Shown: positions 14,573-23,219, counted from the first letter of the stretch. The stretch: DNA of 34,069 nucleotides from JBOHNS01 sp050730835 (GCA_050730835.1 JBOHNS010000029.1:1-34069); one strand, 5' to 3'. A program made the numbers and translations. Notes: a model not told the origin generated them from the sequence alone.

Positions 14573-16510
14573 ATGAACGCGCAGGAAATTCGCCAAGCTT
14601 ATTTAGAATTTTTCAAAAAGCAACAACACGCTCAAATTTCGCGTGCGCTTTTGGTGCCGCAAAATGATTCTTCGACGCTATTTACTGGCAGTGGCATGCA
14701 GCCATTGATCCTGTATTTGTTGGGCGAAGCGCATCCAGAAGGATCAAGATTGGTTAATAGCCAGACTTGCTTGCGCGCGCAGGATATCGAAGACGTCGGC
14801 GATAATCGGCACACAACTTTCTTTGAAATGCTCGGCAATTGGAGCTTGGGCGAATATTTTAAGGAAGAGCAGATTCGCTGGTTTTTTAGATTCTTAACCG
14901 ACGAAGTAGGGATTGATCCGAATAAATTGTACGTGTCGTGTTTTATTGGCAGTCCAGAAAATGGCATTTCACGCGATGACGAAGCGGCTAATATTTGGCA
15001 AAAATTATTTGAAGAAAAGGGCATTGACGCAAAAATTGTTGAAGTTGGTTCGCAGGCAGACGGCAATAAAAATGGCATGCAGGGCGGCCGGATATTCTTT
15101 TACGATGACGGCGAAAATTGGTGGAGTCGCGGCGGCGGACTGGATAAAACCCCAATCGGCGATCCTTGCGGCCCGGACAGCGAAGTGTTTTATGATTTCG
15201 GCCAGCAAAACCACAACGCGAGCTACGGCCAGCCGCATCCGGCGAGCGATTCAGGCCGGTTTATGGAAATTGGTAACCAAGTTTTCATGCAGTTTTTGCA
15301 CACCGAAAATGGCTTCGAACCGCTAGAAAAGAAAAACGTCGATTTTGGCGGCGGGCTAGAACGAATTGCCGCAGCCGCAATTAATAGCCCGGATGTATTT
15401 AAAATTAGTTTGCTATGGCCGATTATTGAAAAGCTAGAAGCACTCTCCGGCAAAAAATACGAAAGCCACTTGGGAAGCATGCGCGTCATTGCCGACCATT
15501 TACGCGCCGCCACATTTCTAGCCGTCGACGGAATTACGCCGAGCAATAAAGAGCAAGGCTACGTCATGCGCAGGCTTCTGCGCCGCGCCATACGGTTTGC
15601 ATTTGAATTAGGAATTGAGCAAAACTTCCTAGAGCAAGTCGTGCCAGTAATCGCCGATTTATACAAAGACGATTTCCCAGAAGTTGCCGCCAACCGTGAA
15701 AAAGTTATAGAAGTTCTAGTAAAAGAAGAAAAAGCCTTCCGCCAAACTTTGCGTAAAGGACTAAAAGAATTCGACCGCATAGCCGCAACGCTAACGAGTG
15801 GTCTTTATGGTGCTGGTTCTCCAAAACCGGAGCTAAAACCAGAAAAATTAAACGGTCGTTCATTGTTTAGACTTTATGATACCTACGGCTTTCCACTTGA
15901 ACTATCTCTAGAAGAGGCGTACCAACGTGGCATCAAACTTGCTGACGATTGGAAAGAAATTTTTGATTATGAGATGGGAGTGCAACGCGAGCGGTCGCGG
16001 ACAGCGACGAAAGGCGAATTTAAGGGCGGGCTTGGCGGCCAGAGCCTAGTTCACAAAAAATATCATACGGCGACGCATTTGATGTACCAGGCTTTGCGGC
16101 AAGTTTTGGGCGAGCACGTAGTCCAGCATGGCAGCAATATTACCGAAGAAAGATTACGGTTTGACTTTAGCCATCCCGAAAAAATGACGCCGGAACAAAT
16201 TGCCGAAGTCGAAAAAATTGTCAACGAGCAAATTCAAAAAGATTTGAAAGTTAGCTTCGCCGAATATCCCACCAAAAAGGCGCGCGAAGAGCTTGGCGCG
16301 CTAGGCGCCTTTGGCGACCGCTACGGCGAAACAGTGAAAGTTTATAAAATGATAGAAGGCGGCGCCGAAAAGCCATTCAGCTTCGAAATCTGCGGCGGTC
16401 CCCACGTCGACCACACTTTGCAACTAGCCGAAGGCAATAAAACCTTCAAGATCACTAAGGAAGAAAGCTCTAGCGCCGGAATCCGCCGCATAAAAGCCGT
16501 GCTAAAATAA
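14573..16510 (+). CDS. alaS: Alanyl-tRNA synthetase, short form
   Basis: Class II synthetase charging tRNA-Ala. The catalytic half starts MNAQEIRQAYLEFFKKQQH and includes GSGMQPLILYLLGE and GGGLERIAAA. The tRNA-recognition part has GYVMRRLLRRAIRFA. The editing domain is present with HTATH (H498, H502) and CGGPH (C607, H611). The protein ends right after this domain at 645 residues; E. coli AlaRS has 876, so the C-Ala dimerisation domain is missing. Short AlaRS forms occur in reduced genomes, so this is expected rather than a truncation: the last residues are normal and the stop is clean. A Pro-rich loop (SPKPELKPEKL) near residue 420 looks like a local insertion. Confidence 0.95.
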   Translation: MNAQEIRQAYLEFFKKQQHAQISRALLVPQNDSSTLFTGSGMQPLILYLLGEAHPEGSRLVNSQTCLRAQDIEDVGDNRHTTFFEMLGNWSLGEYFKEEQIRWFFRFLTDEVGIDPNKLYVSCFIGSPENGISRDDEAANIWQKLFEEKGIDAKIVEVGSQADGNKNGMQGGRIFFYDDGENWWSRGGGLDKTPIGDPCGPDSEVFYDFGQQNHNASYGQPHPASDSGRFMEIGNQVFMQFLHTENGFEPLEKKNVDFGGGLERIAAAAINSPDVFKISLLWPIIEKLEALSGKKYESHLGSMRVIADHLRAATFLAVDGITPSNKEQGYVMRRLLRRAIRFAFELGIEQNFLEQVVPVIADLYKDDFPEVAANREKVIEVLVKEEKAFRQTLRKGLKEFDRIAATLTSGLYGAGSPKPELKPEKLNGRSLFRLYDTYGFPLELSLEEAYQRGIKLADDWKEIFDYEMGVQRERSRTATKGEFKGGLGGQSLVHKKYHTATHLMYQALRQVLGEHVVQHGSNITEERLRFDFSHPEKMTPEQIAEVEKIVNEQIQKDLKVSFAEYPTKKAREELGALGAFGDRYGETVKVYKMIEGGAEKPFSFEICGGPHVDHTLQLAEGNKTFKITKEESSSAGIRRIKAVLK

Positions 16511-16517
16511 TACCGTT

Positions 16518-16847
16518 ATGCCAATAATCCGCGTAGAGTACGACCCAGACAAAGTAACAGCCGAGAAAATCACGCAGCTCGCTAAGGATGTAGTGGAGTT
16601 CACTAAAGAAGTTACGGGCATACCCGAAGTCTATGCTTGGGTTAACGCTTCTCAAATTCGTATAAATATTGATCCTGTTGATATATTCGTCGAACTTTCA
16701 GACCATAAGGTGCCGGAAGGCGACGCCAGCAAGCTATCAAAACCAATTGCCTCAAAAATTAAACAATGGAAGACCGAAAATAACTTTACGCAGCCCATAA
16801 ATCTAACTATTACGCCCGTAAAGTGGCAGCTGGAAATAGGTATTTAG
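16518..16847 (+). CDS. Tautomerase-superfamily-like protein
   Basis: A 109-residue protein beginning MPIIRVEYDP. After Met removal the N-terminal Pro would be the general base of 4-oxalocrotonate tautomerase/MIF relatives. The pattern strand (PIIRVEY), long helix (KITQLAKDVVEFTKEVTG), strand (VYAWVNASQIRINID) fits the beta-alpha-beta unit. The size fits a 5-carboxymethyl-2-hydroxymuconate isomerase-like subunit. No degradation pathway is nearby, so the substrate is unknown, and a non-enzymatic role is possible. It follows alaS by seven bases and is likely co-transcribed. Confidence 0.55.
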   Translation: MPIIRVEYDPDKVTAEKITQLAKDVVEFTKEVTGIPEVYAWVNASQIRINIDPVDIFVELSDHKVPEGDASKLSKPIASKIKQWKTENNFTQPINLTITPVKWQLEIGI

Positions 16848-16896
16848 TTCACGAAATTAGAAGAAGTAGTTTTGCAGTAGTTTAACAGGCTTTGCA

Positions 16897-16905
16897 TGCT
16901 ATAAT
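16897..16905 (+). promoter_or_regulatory. Extended -10 promoter of the PilM/FtsA-like gene
   Basis: TGCTATAAT, 12 bases before the ATG. The very short leader holds only CCAGG, a weak ribosome binding site. Confidence 0.6.
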
Positions 16906-16917
16906 TTATTCCAGGTT

Positions 16918-18312
16918 ATGCTTGATAAATTTAAGTCAATTAGTCAGAGTGCTGCCGGCAAGGCTGCCCAGGGCGCTAGCAAAGCGGCAAAAAGTGCCGG
17001 CAAAACGGCTAGTAGCTTGAATAAAAACGCCCAAGAATCGGTTCAGTCTGCTAGAACTAAACGTAAGAGCGGCAAGGCGGAATATATCGTGGCGCTGGAT
17101 GTCGGCACGGAATTTGTCAAAGCGCTAGTCGCCCAGGTAACTAATGACGGCGAAGACGCCGAAATTATCGGCGTTGGCCGGACGCATCAATCTTTGAGCG
17201 ACATGCAAGCGGGCGCGATTAGCGATATCGCTAGCGTGGTTGATAATTGCGATAAAGCCCTAGCCCAGGCCGAAAAACAAGCCGGCGTAACGGCTAGAAC
17301 GGCTATGATTGGCATCGCCGGCGAGCTAGTCAAGGGCACTACAACGGCCGTGAAATTTACGCGCAAAGACGCCGCTAAGCCAATGGACGTGCTAGAAGTA
17401 GAAAAAATCATTCACTTAGTCCAGCAAAAGGCCGAAGCCCGGGCTAAAGAACAACTGGCGATGGAATTAGGCGGTAAAGACGTGCAAGTGCGCCTGGTAA
17501 ACAGCGCGCTAGTTAGTATTGATATTGATGGCTACAAAGTTACCAATCCGATAGGTTTTCAGGGGCAAGAAGTTTTGGTCCAGCTCTACACCGCATTCGC
17601 GCCGCTAATTCACATTGGCGCGCTGGAGAAAACTGCTCAAGAACTTGACCTTGATTTGCTAGCCGTAGCGGCCGAACCTTTTGCCGTCGCTAGAAGCATA
17701 ATTGGCGACGACCCGAACGCTAATTTGAGCGCTATTTTGATGGACATCGGCGGCGGCACGACCGATATCGCCGTAATCGACGAAGGCGGCGTGCAAGGCA
17801 CGAAAATGTTCGGCATCGGCGGCCGCGCCTTCACCCGCGGCATAGAGCGCGATTTGAATGTTAATTATGAAGACGCCGAAGATTATAAAGTCCGCCTCAG
17901 CAACCAACAATTACCGCAGAATAAGATCGCGCCCGTCGAAGCGGCGCTAGGCAAAACCGTAGACGTTTGGATTAACGGAGTAGAACTAGCCCTCAGCGAA
18001 TTCACAAAATTAGACAGCTTGCCGCACCGGCTATTACTCTGCGGCGGCGGTTCTAGTCTGGACATGGTTATGGATGAATTGCACGATAGCGATTGGTACA
18101 AAGACCTAGCATTTACCCGCCGTCTAGACGTCCAGCTAATTCACCCCGAGCAGATTGTCGGCATCACCAATCAAACCGAAACTAAAATCGACCATACTTT
18201 CGTGACGGCCATGGGATTATTAAGAGTCGGCCTGGATACTTTACAGCAAGCCGTGCCGCCAAAACAATCTAGCACCGTCAAAGAACGATTGGATAAAATG
18301 CTACGCACATGA
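16918..18312 (+). CDS. PilM/FtsA-like actin-fold ATPase
   Basis: A 464-residue cytoplasmic ATPase of the actin/Hsp70 superfamily, placed between FtsA (divisome anchor) and PilM (type IV pilus inner-membrane platform). Phosphate 1 motif YIVALDVGTEFVKALVAQ is at about residues 56-73; phosphate 2 is ILMDIGGGTTDIAVID; the adenosine site is LLLCGGGSSLDMV. Unlike FtsA it has about 52 Ala/Ser/Lys-rich residues before the fold. No amphipathic C-terminal helix is obvious; the end is KERLDKMLRT. The following gene encodes a single-pass membrane protein, which fits a membrane platform role. FtsA and PilM cannot be separated with confidence by eye. Confidence 0.8.
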   Translation: MLDKFKSISQSAAGKAAQGASKAAKSAGKTASSLNKNAQESVQSARTKRKSGKAEYIVALDVGTEFVKALVAQVTNDGEDAEIIGVGRTHQSLSDMQAGAISDIASVVDNCDKALAQAEKQAGVTARTAMIGIAGELVKGTTTAVKFTRKDAAKPMDVLEVEKIIHLVQQKAEARAKEQLAMELGGKDVQVRLVNSALVSIDIDGYKVTNPIGFQGQEVLVQLYTAFAPLIHIGALEKTAQELDLDLLAVAAEPFAVARSIIGDDPNANLSAILMDIGGGTTDIAVIDEGGVQGTKMFGIGGRAFTRGIERDLNVNYEDAEDYKVRLSNQQLPQNKIAPVEAALGKTVDVWINGVELALSEFTKLDSLPHRLLLCGGGSSLDMVMDELHDSDWYKDLAFTRRLDVQLIHPEQIVGITNQTETKIDHTFVTAMGLLRVGLDTLQQAVPPKQSSTVKERLDKMLRT

Positions 18313-18313
18313 T

Positions 18314-18432
18314 AGAAGTTACATACATGGCACATTTTGGCCCAAAACCTGCGCTGCGCTGCTACCGTATTTCAATGCGCTGCGCTGCGCTGCTCGTTTT
18401 TGAACCAAACTGCACTCATGTATGTAACTTCT
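18314..18432 (+). mobile_element. Palindromic insertion element, copy B
   Basis: 119 bp starting one base after the stop of the PilM/FtsA-like gene. The outer arms are a perfect 16-bp inverted repeat: AGAAGTTACATACATG (18314-18329) and CATGTATGTAACTTCT (18417-18432). The 87-bp core begins GCACATTTTGG and ends CCAAACTGCACT. The middle has lost the GTAC hairpin and is filled by repeats of GCGCT. The arm sequence is unrelated to that of any other copy. Confidence 0.85.
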
Positions 18433-18479
18433 TGAGCCTGCAACTTTCGGAAGCTCGTCAGTCCTATTTTAGTTTTTCT

Positions 18480-18496
18480 GGAGGTTATTGCTCGTG
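18480..18496 (+). promoter_or_regulatory. Ribosome binding site fixing a GTG start
   Basis: GGAGG (18480-18484) lies nine bases before GTG at 18494. An in-frame TTG at 18488 would leave only three bases, so the GTG is preferred. Confidence 0.7.
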
Positions 18497-20254
18497 AGTA
18501 CGGATAATAAAGATGTCGTTTACCTGGACGTAGACGACGAAATTACCAGTATTATCGATAAAGTTCGCGGCTCCAAGAAACAGATTGTGGCACTAGTTTT
18601 GCCCAAGCGCGCCACCATGCTGCAAAGCAGCGTCAATATGAAACTGCTAAAACGCGCTAGCGATCAAGGTAAAAAACAATTAGTTTTGATAACGGCCGAG
18701 GCTAGCTTGCTACCATTAGCCGGATCCGTTGGACTATACACCGCTAGAAATTTGCAATCCAAGCCAGAAATCCCGGTGGCCGCTAGCGTCGCCAGTGCTC
18801 CTGCAATGGACGAATTATTAACTATTAACGAAGCCAAACCGACAGATTTTAGCCCGGAAGAAGCGGCCAACAAACCAGTCGGCGATTTAGCAGCGGGTGC
18901 CGCTAGCGAAACCCCCGCCATAACCGGCCGCTACGCCGAACCAGACGAAACTATGGAACTGGATAATACCGAAGATTTGACTGGCGAAAATACTGCCAAA
19001 TACAGCCTAACGCCAGCTACCGCCGCCGAAGCCGCCGATCAAACCAAAAAACCCAAACCGCCCAAAAATAAAAAACTAAAAGTGCCAAACTTTCTAAAAT
19101 TCCGCCGCCGGCTAGTCGTCGGCCTGCTAATTTTGCTAATAATTATCGGCGGCATTATAGCCGCGGCGATAATCTTGCCGCACGCCACCATAACTCTAGC
19201 CACCAATAGTAGCGATATCAATAGCAATGTTCAAGCCAATCTAGATCCCCAAGCTAAAACTTTGAATCTAGCCCAGTCCGAAGTGCCGGCCCAACTTGCT
19301 CAGACTCAAAAAACCAACTCCCAGCAAGTCGCCACCACCGGCCAAAAAAACGAAGGCCAAACCGCCAGCGGCAGCATAACTATGATGGCCACAAAATGTC
19401 AGGGCAACCCCTTTATGACTCCAAGCGATGTTCCAGCCGGCACTGGTGTAAGTGCTAGCGGAATGACGTTTATTACCCGGCAAGCTACTTCATTTCACGG
19501 CACCGGTACCGACGGCAACGGCTGTTTTACCTATTCGTCCAACAGCGATACACCAGTTACGGCACAACAGCCCGGCTCTAAATATAATGTCGATAACGCC
19601 AATTTTACAGTTAACGGCCGGTCGGACGTCAGCGCTAGCGGCTCGACCAGCGGCGGCAGCGATAAAATCGTGCAAATAGTTACGCAGACGGATATTAGTA
19701 ATGCCAAGAAGCAGCTCTCGGCCCAAAATAGTTCCGCCATTAAAAGTTCGCTGGCCAGCCAGCTACGCGGCAATAGTCTAAAACCGCTAGCGGCGACTTT
19801 CAAATCCAGTCCAGCCAAAGTTACCGCTAGCGCTAAGCCCGGCGACCAGGCCGATAACGTAACGGTTACTGCCACAGTTACGTATTACATGTACGGCTAT
19901 AATCAAAACGCTTTAAAGAAACTAATCAACAAAAACGTCAACGGTCAGATTGACACCAATAAACAATCTATTTTGGACGATGGCCTAGCCAAAGCTAATT
20001 TTAGCTTGCAAAGCGAAACCACTGCTAGCGCTCAGGTCCAGGTGCAAACTACCGCCTTAGTCGGCCCGCACTTGAGCGCCGCTAAACTCAAAAAGCAAGC
20101 CGCCGGCAAAAAATCCGGCGCCATCAAAAACTTGCTCGGCGCTAATCCGGGGATTAAAAACGTGCAGGTCAAATACGGCCCATTCTGGGTCAGCTCGGTG
20201 CCGAAAAATACCAGCAAAATAACCATCAAGTTTATCAAGGCAGGCTCTAAATAA
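18494..20254 (+). CDS. Single-pass membrane protein with baseplate-J-like outer domain
   Basis: A 586-residue protein in three parts. Residues 1-95 are a soluble alpha/beta domain (DVVYLDVDDEITSIIDKV, IVALVLPKRATMLQS) that I recall as recurrent in Saccharibacteria. Residues 96-205 are acidic and disordered, then Lys/Pro-rich. One membrane segment lies at about 207-229 (VVGLLILLIIIGGIIAAAII). The outer part contains VPAGTGVSASGMTFITR and TPVTAQQPGSKYNVDN, resembling phage baseplate J-like folds. Two cysteines (TKCQG, NGCFT) could form a disulfide. The gene follows the PilM/FtsA-like ATPase and abuts ruvX, suggesting one operon. A link between inner ATPase and surface structure is inference. 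Confidence 0.7.
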   Translation: MSTDNKDVVYLDVDDEITSIIDKVRGSKKQIVALVLPKRATMLQSSVNMKLLKRASDQGKKQLVLITAEASLLPLAGSVGLYTARNLQSKPEIPVAASVASAPAMDELLTINEAKPTDFSPEEAANKPVGDLAAGAASETPAITGRYAEPDETMELDNTEDLTGENTAKYSLTPATAAEAADQTKKPKPPKNKKLKVPNFLKFRRRLVVGLLILLIIIGGIIAAAIILPHATITLATNSSDINSNVQANLDPQAKTLNLAQSEVPAQLAQTQKTNSQQVATTGQKNEGQTASGSITMMATKCQGNPFMTPSDVPAGTGVSASGMTFITRQATSFHGTGTDGNGCFTYSSNSDTPVTAQQPGSKYNVDNANFTVNGRSDVSASGSTSGGSDKIVQIVTQTDISNAKKQLSAQNSSAIKSSLASQLRGNSLKPLAATFKSSPAKVTASAKPGDQADNVTVTATVTYYMYGYNQNALKKLINKNVNGQIDTNKQSILDDGLAKANFSLQSETTASAQVQVQTTALVGPHLSAAKLKKQAAGKKSGAIKNLLGANPGIKNVQVKYGPFWVSSVPKNTSKITIKFIKAGSK

Positions 20255-20671
20255 ATGCCAGCTGCCACGGCAACCATAGTGGCGTTAGATGTTGGCGACA
20301 AGCGCGTCGGTGTGGCCATCGCTAGCCGCGCAGCGGGCTTGCCCAATCCATTAATTACGCTAGAACGCGGTCCGGAATTTATGACTAGTCTCCAAAATCT
20401 GCTAAAATCAAATTTCGTGACCGCTATCGTAGTCGGTTTGCCCAGAAACTTAAGCGGCCAGGAAACTAGCCAAACCAAGCAAACGCGCCAATTTATTGGC
20501 GAGCTAGGCCAAATTATCGACTTGCCAATTTACTGGCAAGACGAAGCCGCCACAACGCTCGCCGCCGAAAACGAATTGCGTGGGCGCGGCCAACCGTACC
20601 AAAAGGCCGATATCGACGCCCTGGCGGCCAGTTATATTTTAGAAGATTATTTAATGTCAAACGAAGGCTAA
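20255..20671 (+). CDS. ruvX: Putative pre-16S rRNA nuclease / Holliday junction resolvase YqgF
   Basis: RNase H-fold nuclease of the YqgF family, implicated in 5' maturation of 16S rRNA and earlier in Holliday junction resolution. 138 residues, normal length. Catalytic acids are seen in VALDVGDKRVGVA, in DEAATTLAAE, and in KADIDALAASYILEDYL; VVGLPRNLSG is the family loop. The ATG directly follows the upstream TAA without a gap, indicating coupled translation. ruvX next to mltG is a common bacterial pairing. Confidence 0.93.
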   Translation: MPAATATIVALDVGDKRVGVAIASRAAGLPNPLITLERGPEFMTSLQNLLKSNFVTAIVVGLPRNLSGQETSQTKQTRQFIGELGQIIDLPIYWQDEAATTLAAENELRGRGQPYQKADIDALAASYILEDYLMSNEG

Positions 20672-20677
20672 CTTAAA

Positions 20678-21745
20678 ATGCTCGATCAAAACCGCCCGCC
20701 GCTCGCCAAACCGCGCCGCCGCCGCGTCAAAAAATTTTTAATCGGCCTGGCCATCATCATCGTTTTGCTGATTATTGCTATTGTCATAATTTGGCGCGTT
20801 TACGAGCATAATTTGCGGCCGGTCAGCGCCATCAGCCAAGCCAAAGTTATCACCATCAAACCTGGCACTTCGATCAACCAAATCGGCGGCTTGTTGCAAA
20901 CCAACGGTTTGGTGCGTAGCGGCTGGGCGTTTGAATGGTACGTGCGCGAACACCAAGACCGCAGCAAATTACAGGCCGGCACTTATTCGCTGAGTCCCAG
21001 CCGGGGCGTCAAAGGCATTGTGGCCATCCTGACCAAAGGCAAAATTGCTAGCAAATTAGTCACGATTATTCCGGGCGATCGGCTGGACCAGATTCGTTCG
21101 ACATTAATTAATAGCGGTTTTTCGCCCAGCGACGTAGATAATGCCCTAAAACCTAGCCAATATTCCAACCTGCCGGCGCTAGCCTACAAACCAAAAAGCG
21201 CCAGCCTGGCAGGCTTTTTGTACCCCGATTCATTCGCGAAAATTTCCACCACCAAACCCAGCGCCATCGTCCGCGAATCGCTAACCGAAATGGGCAAGCA
21301 TCTAACACCCAAACTCCAAGCCGCCTTCAGCCAAGAAGGCCTATCGACCTACCAAGGCATAATCCTAGCCTCAATCGTAATGCAAGAAGTTTCTAAACCT
21401 GGCGACCAAGCTCAAGCCGCCCAGGTTTTCTTGAGCCGCTTGAAGGCGAATATTCCACTGGGATCTGTCGTTACCGCGCGTTACGGCGCGATAATCGCCG
21501 GCCAAACTCCTAGCGTAAAATACGACTCGCCCTACAACACCTTGCTACACAAAGGCTTGCCGCCCACGCCAATCAGCAACGTCAACGAAGCCGCGCTGCA
21601 AGCCGCCGCCCATCCCGCCGCCACTCACTGGCTATATTTCGTTAGCGGCGACAACGGCAAAACCTACTTCAGTAAAACCTTGCAACAGCACAAATCAAAC
21701 GTCGCCAATTATTGCCACAAAAAATGTGCCGCCGACAACCAATAA
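20678..21745 (+). CDS. mltG: Endolytic murein transglycosylase MltG
   Basis: Membrane-bound enzyme that cuts nascent glycan strands and sets their length. 355 residues. A basic N-terminus (KPRRRRVKK) precedes one membrane helix at 19-40. A LysM-like part follows (KPGTSINQIGGLLQTNGLV). The YceG catalytic domain has ASIVMQEVSK with the catalytic Glu at 237, FLSRLKANIPLGS and YNTLLHKGLPPTPISN, and ends near WLYFVSGDNGKTYFSKTL. It works on the peptidoglycan to which Ddl and Alr in this window contribute. Confidence 0.95.
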   Translation: MLDQNRPPLAKPRRRRVKKFLIGLAIIIVLLIIAIVIIWRVYEHNLRPVSAISQAKVITIKPGTSINQIGGLLQTNGLVRSGWAFEWYVREHQDRSKLQAGTYSLSPSRGVKGIVAILTKGKIASKLVTIIPGDRLDQIRSTLINSGFSPSDVDNALKPSQYSNLPALAYKPKSASLAGFLYPDSFAKISTTKPSAIVRESLTEMGKHLTPKLQAAFSQEGLSTYQGIILASIVMQEVSKPGDQAQAAQVFLSRLKANIPLGSVVTARYGAIIAGQTPSVKYDSPYNTLLHKGLPPTPISNVNEAALQAAAHPAATHWLYFVSGDNGKTYFSKTLQQHKSNVANYCHKKCAADNQ

Positions 21746-21760
21746 ATTAGCCCCTAAAAT

Positions 21761-21820
21761 TTGGAATTATTCTAGCTGGTTGCTATAATTACACTCGTGA
21801 CTAGCCACGAAATTAGTCAC
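21761..21820 (+). promoter_or_regulatory. Promoter and leader hairpin of the LysM-CHAP gene
   Basis: TTGGAA (21761-21766), 17 bp, then extended TGCTATAAT (TATAAT 21784-21789). The transcript would start near 21796 and immediately form a 7-bp hairpin GTGACTA/TAGTCAC (21797-21820). The leader is about 95 bases, among the longest in the window, which suggests mRNA-level control of the hydrolase. Confidence 0.65.
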
Positions 21821-21892
21821 CCTCAAATCTTAGAAATTTAATCACAAATAGGGAATAGTATTAGTACTTTTTCTGATAGAGTAAGCGAAAGT

Positions 21893-22990
21893 TTGTACGC
21901 GGCGGAGCCTAAAAGGCTGCGCTATTATTGGCGGCATTTTATTCGTAAAAAATCCCACCGCAAAGCCATATTCCGCTACAGTTTGCTGGCCGGAAATTTA
22001 GCCGTACTGGTGGTTATAGTGCTCGTCGTGATGTCGGCGCGCGGTAGCGGTAGCGCCAGTTCTAGTTTGAGCAATCTAGGAGCTAAGTCGGCCGATGCCC
22101 AGGCCGCTATCAATCCGCTAGACCAACTATCCGCCGCCAATATCGCCGCCTCTGTCGCTAGCATGGCAAATTTGCCAGAGGCTACCGCCGTACAAAACCA
22201 AGCCGATACCGTTAGCGCCCAGCTAGCGGTTTCTTCGTCCGAAAACGTCGTAGCTGCCGAAACCCAGGTCGTCGCGACGAAATTCCGCAGCCGCAAAGAC
22301 ATACTAAATTACGTAGTGAAAAAGGGCGACACCCTGGCCAGCCTGGCGGCCAAGTTTAACGTAACCTCAGATAGCATTAAATGGTCGAACAATCTCAAGG
22401 CCAACACTTTAACGCCCGGCCTAAAACTAGTCATCCCGCCCGTCAGCGGGATTATTTATACCATCCAAAAAGGCGATACCGCGCAAACTCTGGCTAGCAA
22501 ATATTCCAGCAACGCCAAGCAAATTACCAGTTTTAACGATGCCGAAATTAGCGGCTTAAAAGTTGGCGAGCAAATAGTCATTCCCGGCGGCCAGCCCTAC
22601 CATCCGCAGCCCAAAGCGCCGACAGCATCTTACGGTTTTTACGGCAGCTTGGCGCCGAGCTACGGTTCCAACAGCTACGATTATGGCTATTGCACTTGGT
22701 ACGTGGCCAACCAAATCGCCGTGCCGGGCAACTGGGGCAATGCCAGCAGCTGGGCCTATTATGCCAGCGCTACGCCCGGCTGGAATGTTAGCCATGCGCC
22801 AGCCGTTGGTTCCATCGCTCAAACCGCCAACGCCGCTGGCGGCCAAGGCCACGTCGCTATTGTCGACGGCGTGCGCGACGGCGGCCAACAAATCAAATTC
22901 CGCGACATGAACGGTCTGGCCGGCTTCAACCGTGTCGGCCAAAGCGGCTGGGTCTCGGCCGCAACTTATCAGAGCTACATTTCGCACTAG
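21893..22990 (+). CDS. LysM-CHAP peptidoglycan hydrolase
   Basis: Exported cell-wall hydrolase of 365 residues. A basic start (RKKSHRKAIFR) leads to a membrane or signal segment at 28-48. A Ser/Ala-rich linker is followed by LysM 1 (about 138-183, YVVKKGDTLASLAAKFNV), LysM 2 (about 188-232, YTIQKGDTAQTLASKYSS) and a C-terminal CHAP amidase/endopeptidase domain. The CHAP Cys is C267 in YDYGYCTWYVA and the His is H320 in GQGHVAIVD. The start is TTG at 21893, with only a weak AGAG-type ribosome binding site; no ATG lies upstream in frame. Possible roles are daughter-cell separation or attack on a host cell wall. Element copy C begins three bases after the stop. Confidence 0.88.
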   Translation: MYAAEPKRLRYYWRHFIRKKSHRKAIFRYSLLAGNLAVLVVIVLVVMSARGSGSASSSLSNLGAKSADAQAAINPLDQLSAANIAASVASMANLPEATAVQNQADTVSAQLAVSSSENVVAAETQVVATKFRSRKDILNYVVKKGDTLASLAAKFNVTSDSIKWSNNLKANTLTPGLKLVIPPVSGIIYTIQKGDTAQTLASKYSSNAKQITSFNDAEISGLKVGEQIVIPGGQPYHPQPKAPTASYGFYGSLAPSYGSNSYDYGYCTWYVANQIAVPGNWGNASSWAYYASATPGWNVSHAPAVGSIAQTANAAGGQGHVAIVDGVRDGGQQIKFRDMNGLAGFNRVGQSGWVSAATYQSYISH

Positions 22991-22993
22991 CGG

Positions 22994-23113
22994 CGGCTTC
23001 CATGCTGGGCACATTTTGAGCGAAAATCTCCGCTCCTACATTCCGTCGTATTTTAATACGCCTACATTCCGGTGCTCGCTTTTCACCCAAACTGCACTCC
23101 AGCACGGAACCCG
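22994..23113 (+). mobile_element. Palindromic insertion element, copy C
   Basis: 120 bp directly after the LysM-CHAP stop. Arms CGGCTTCCATGCTGG (22994-23008) and CCAGCACGGAACCCG (23099-23113) pair at 13 of 15 positions. The core starts GCACATTTTGAGCGAAAATC, has a central CGTATTTTAATACG hairpin and ends CCAAACTGCACT. It matches the cores of copies D and E most closely. Confidence 0.85.
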
Positions 23114-23148
23114 CTGTGCCTGCGCTAGACACAGGTCAGTTTTAACTA

Positions 23149-23204
23149 CTAGAACCTAGAACCTAGAACCTAGAACCTAGAACCTAGAACCTAAAACCTA
23201 AAAC
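23149..23204 (+). repeat. Heptamer array (CTAGAAC)x6 (CTAAAAC)x2 before obg
   Basis: Eight uninterrupted 7-bp units end 15 bases before the obg ATG. Six are identical and two carry one G-to-A change. The array fills the place of the obg promoter and leader. Copy-number change would move any upstream promoter by 7 bp steps. It could also be mistaken for an assembly problem, because arrays of this length are hard to resolve with short reads. Confidence 0.92.
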
Positions 23205-23219
23205 CTGTAAACTAGTACC

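Noticed and set aside
18309..18497. Open frame of 62 codons between the PilM/FtsA-like gene and the next gene
   Set aside because: It lies almost wholly inside element copy B, has no ribosome binding site and no protein-like composition.
23149..23204. CTAGAAC repeats as a CRISPR array
   Set aside because: The units are contiguous 7-mers without spacers, and no cas genes are present.
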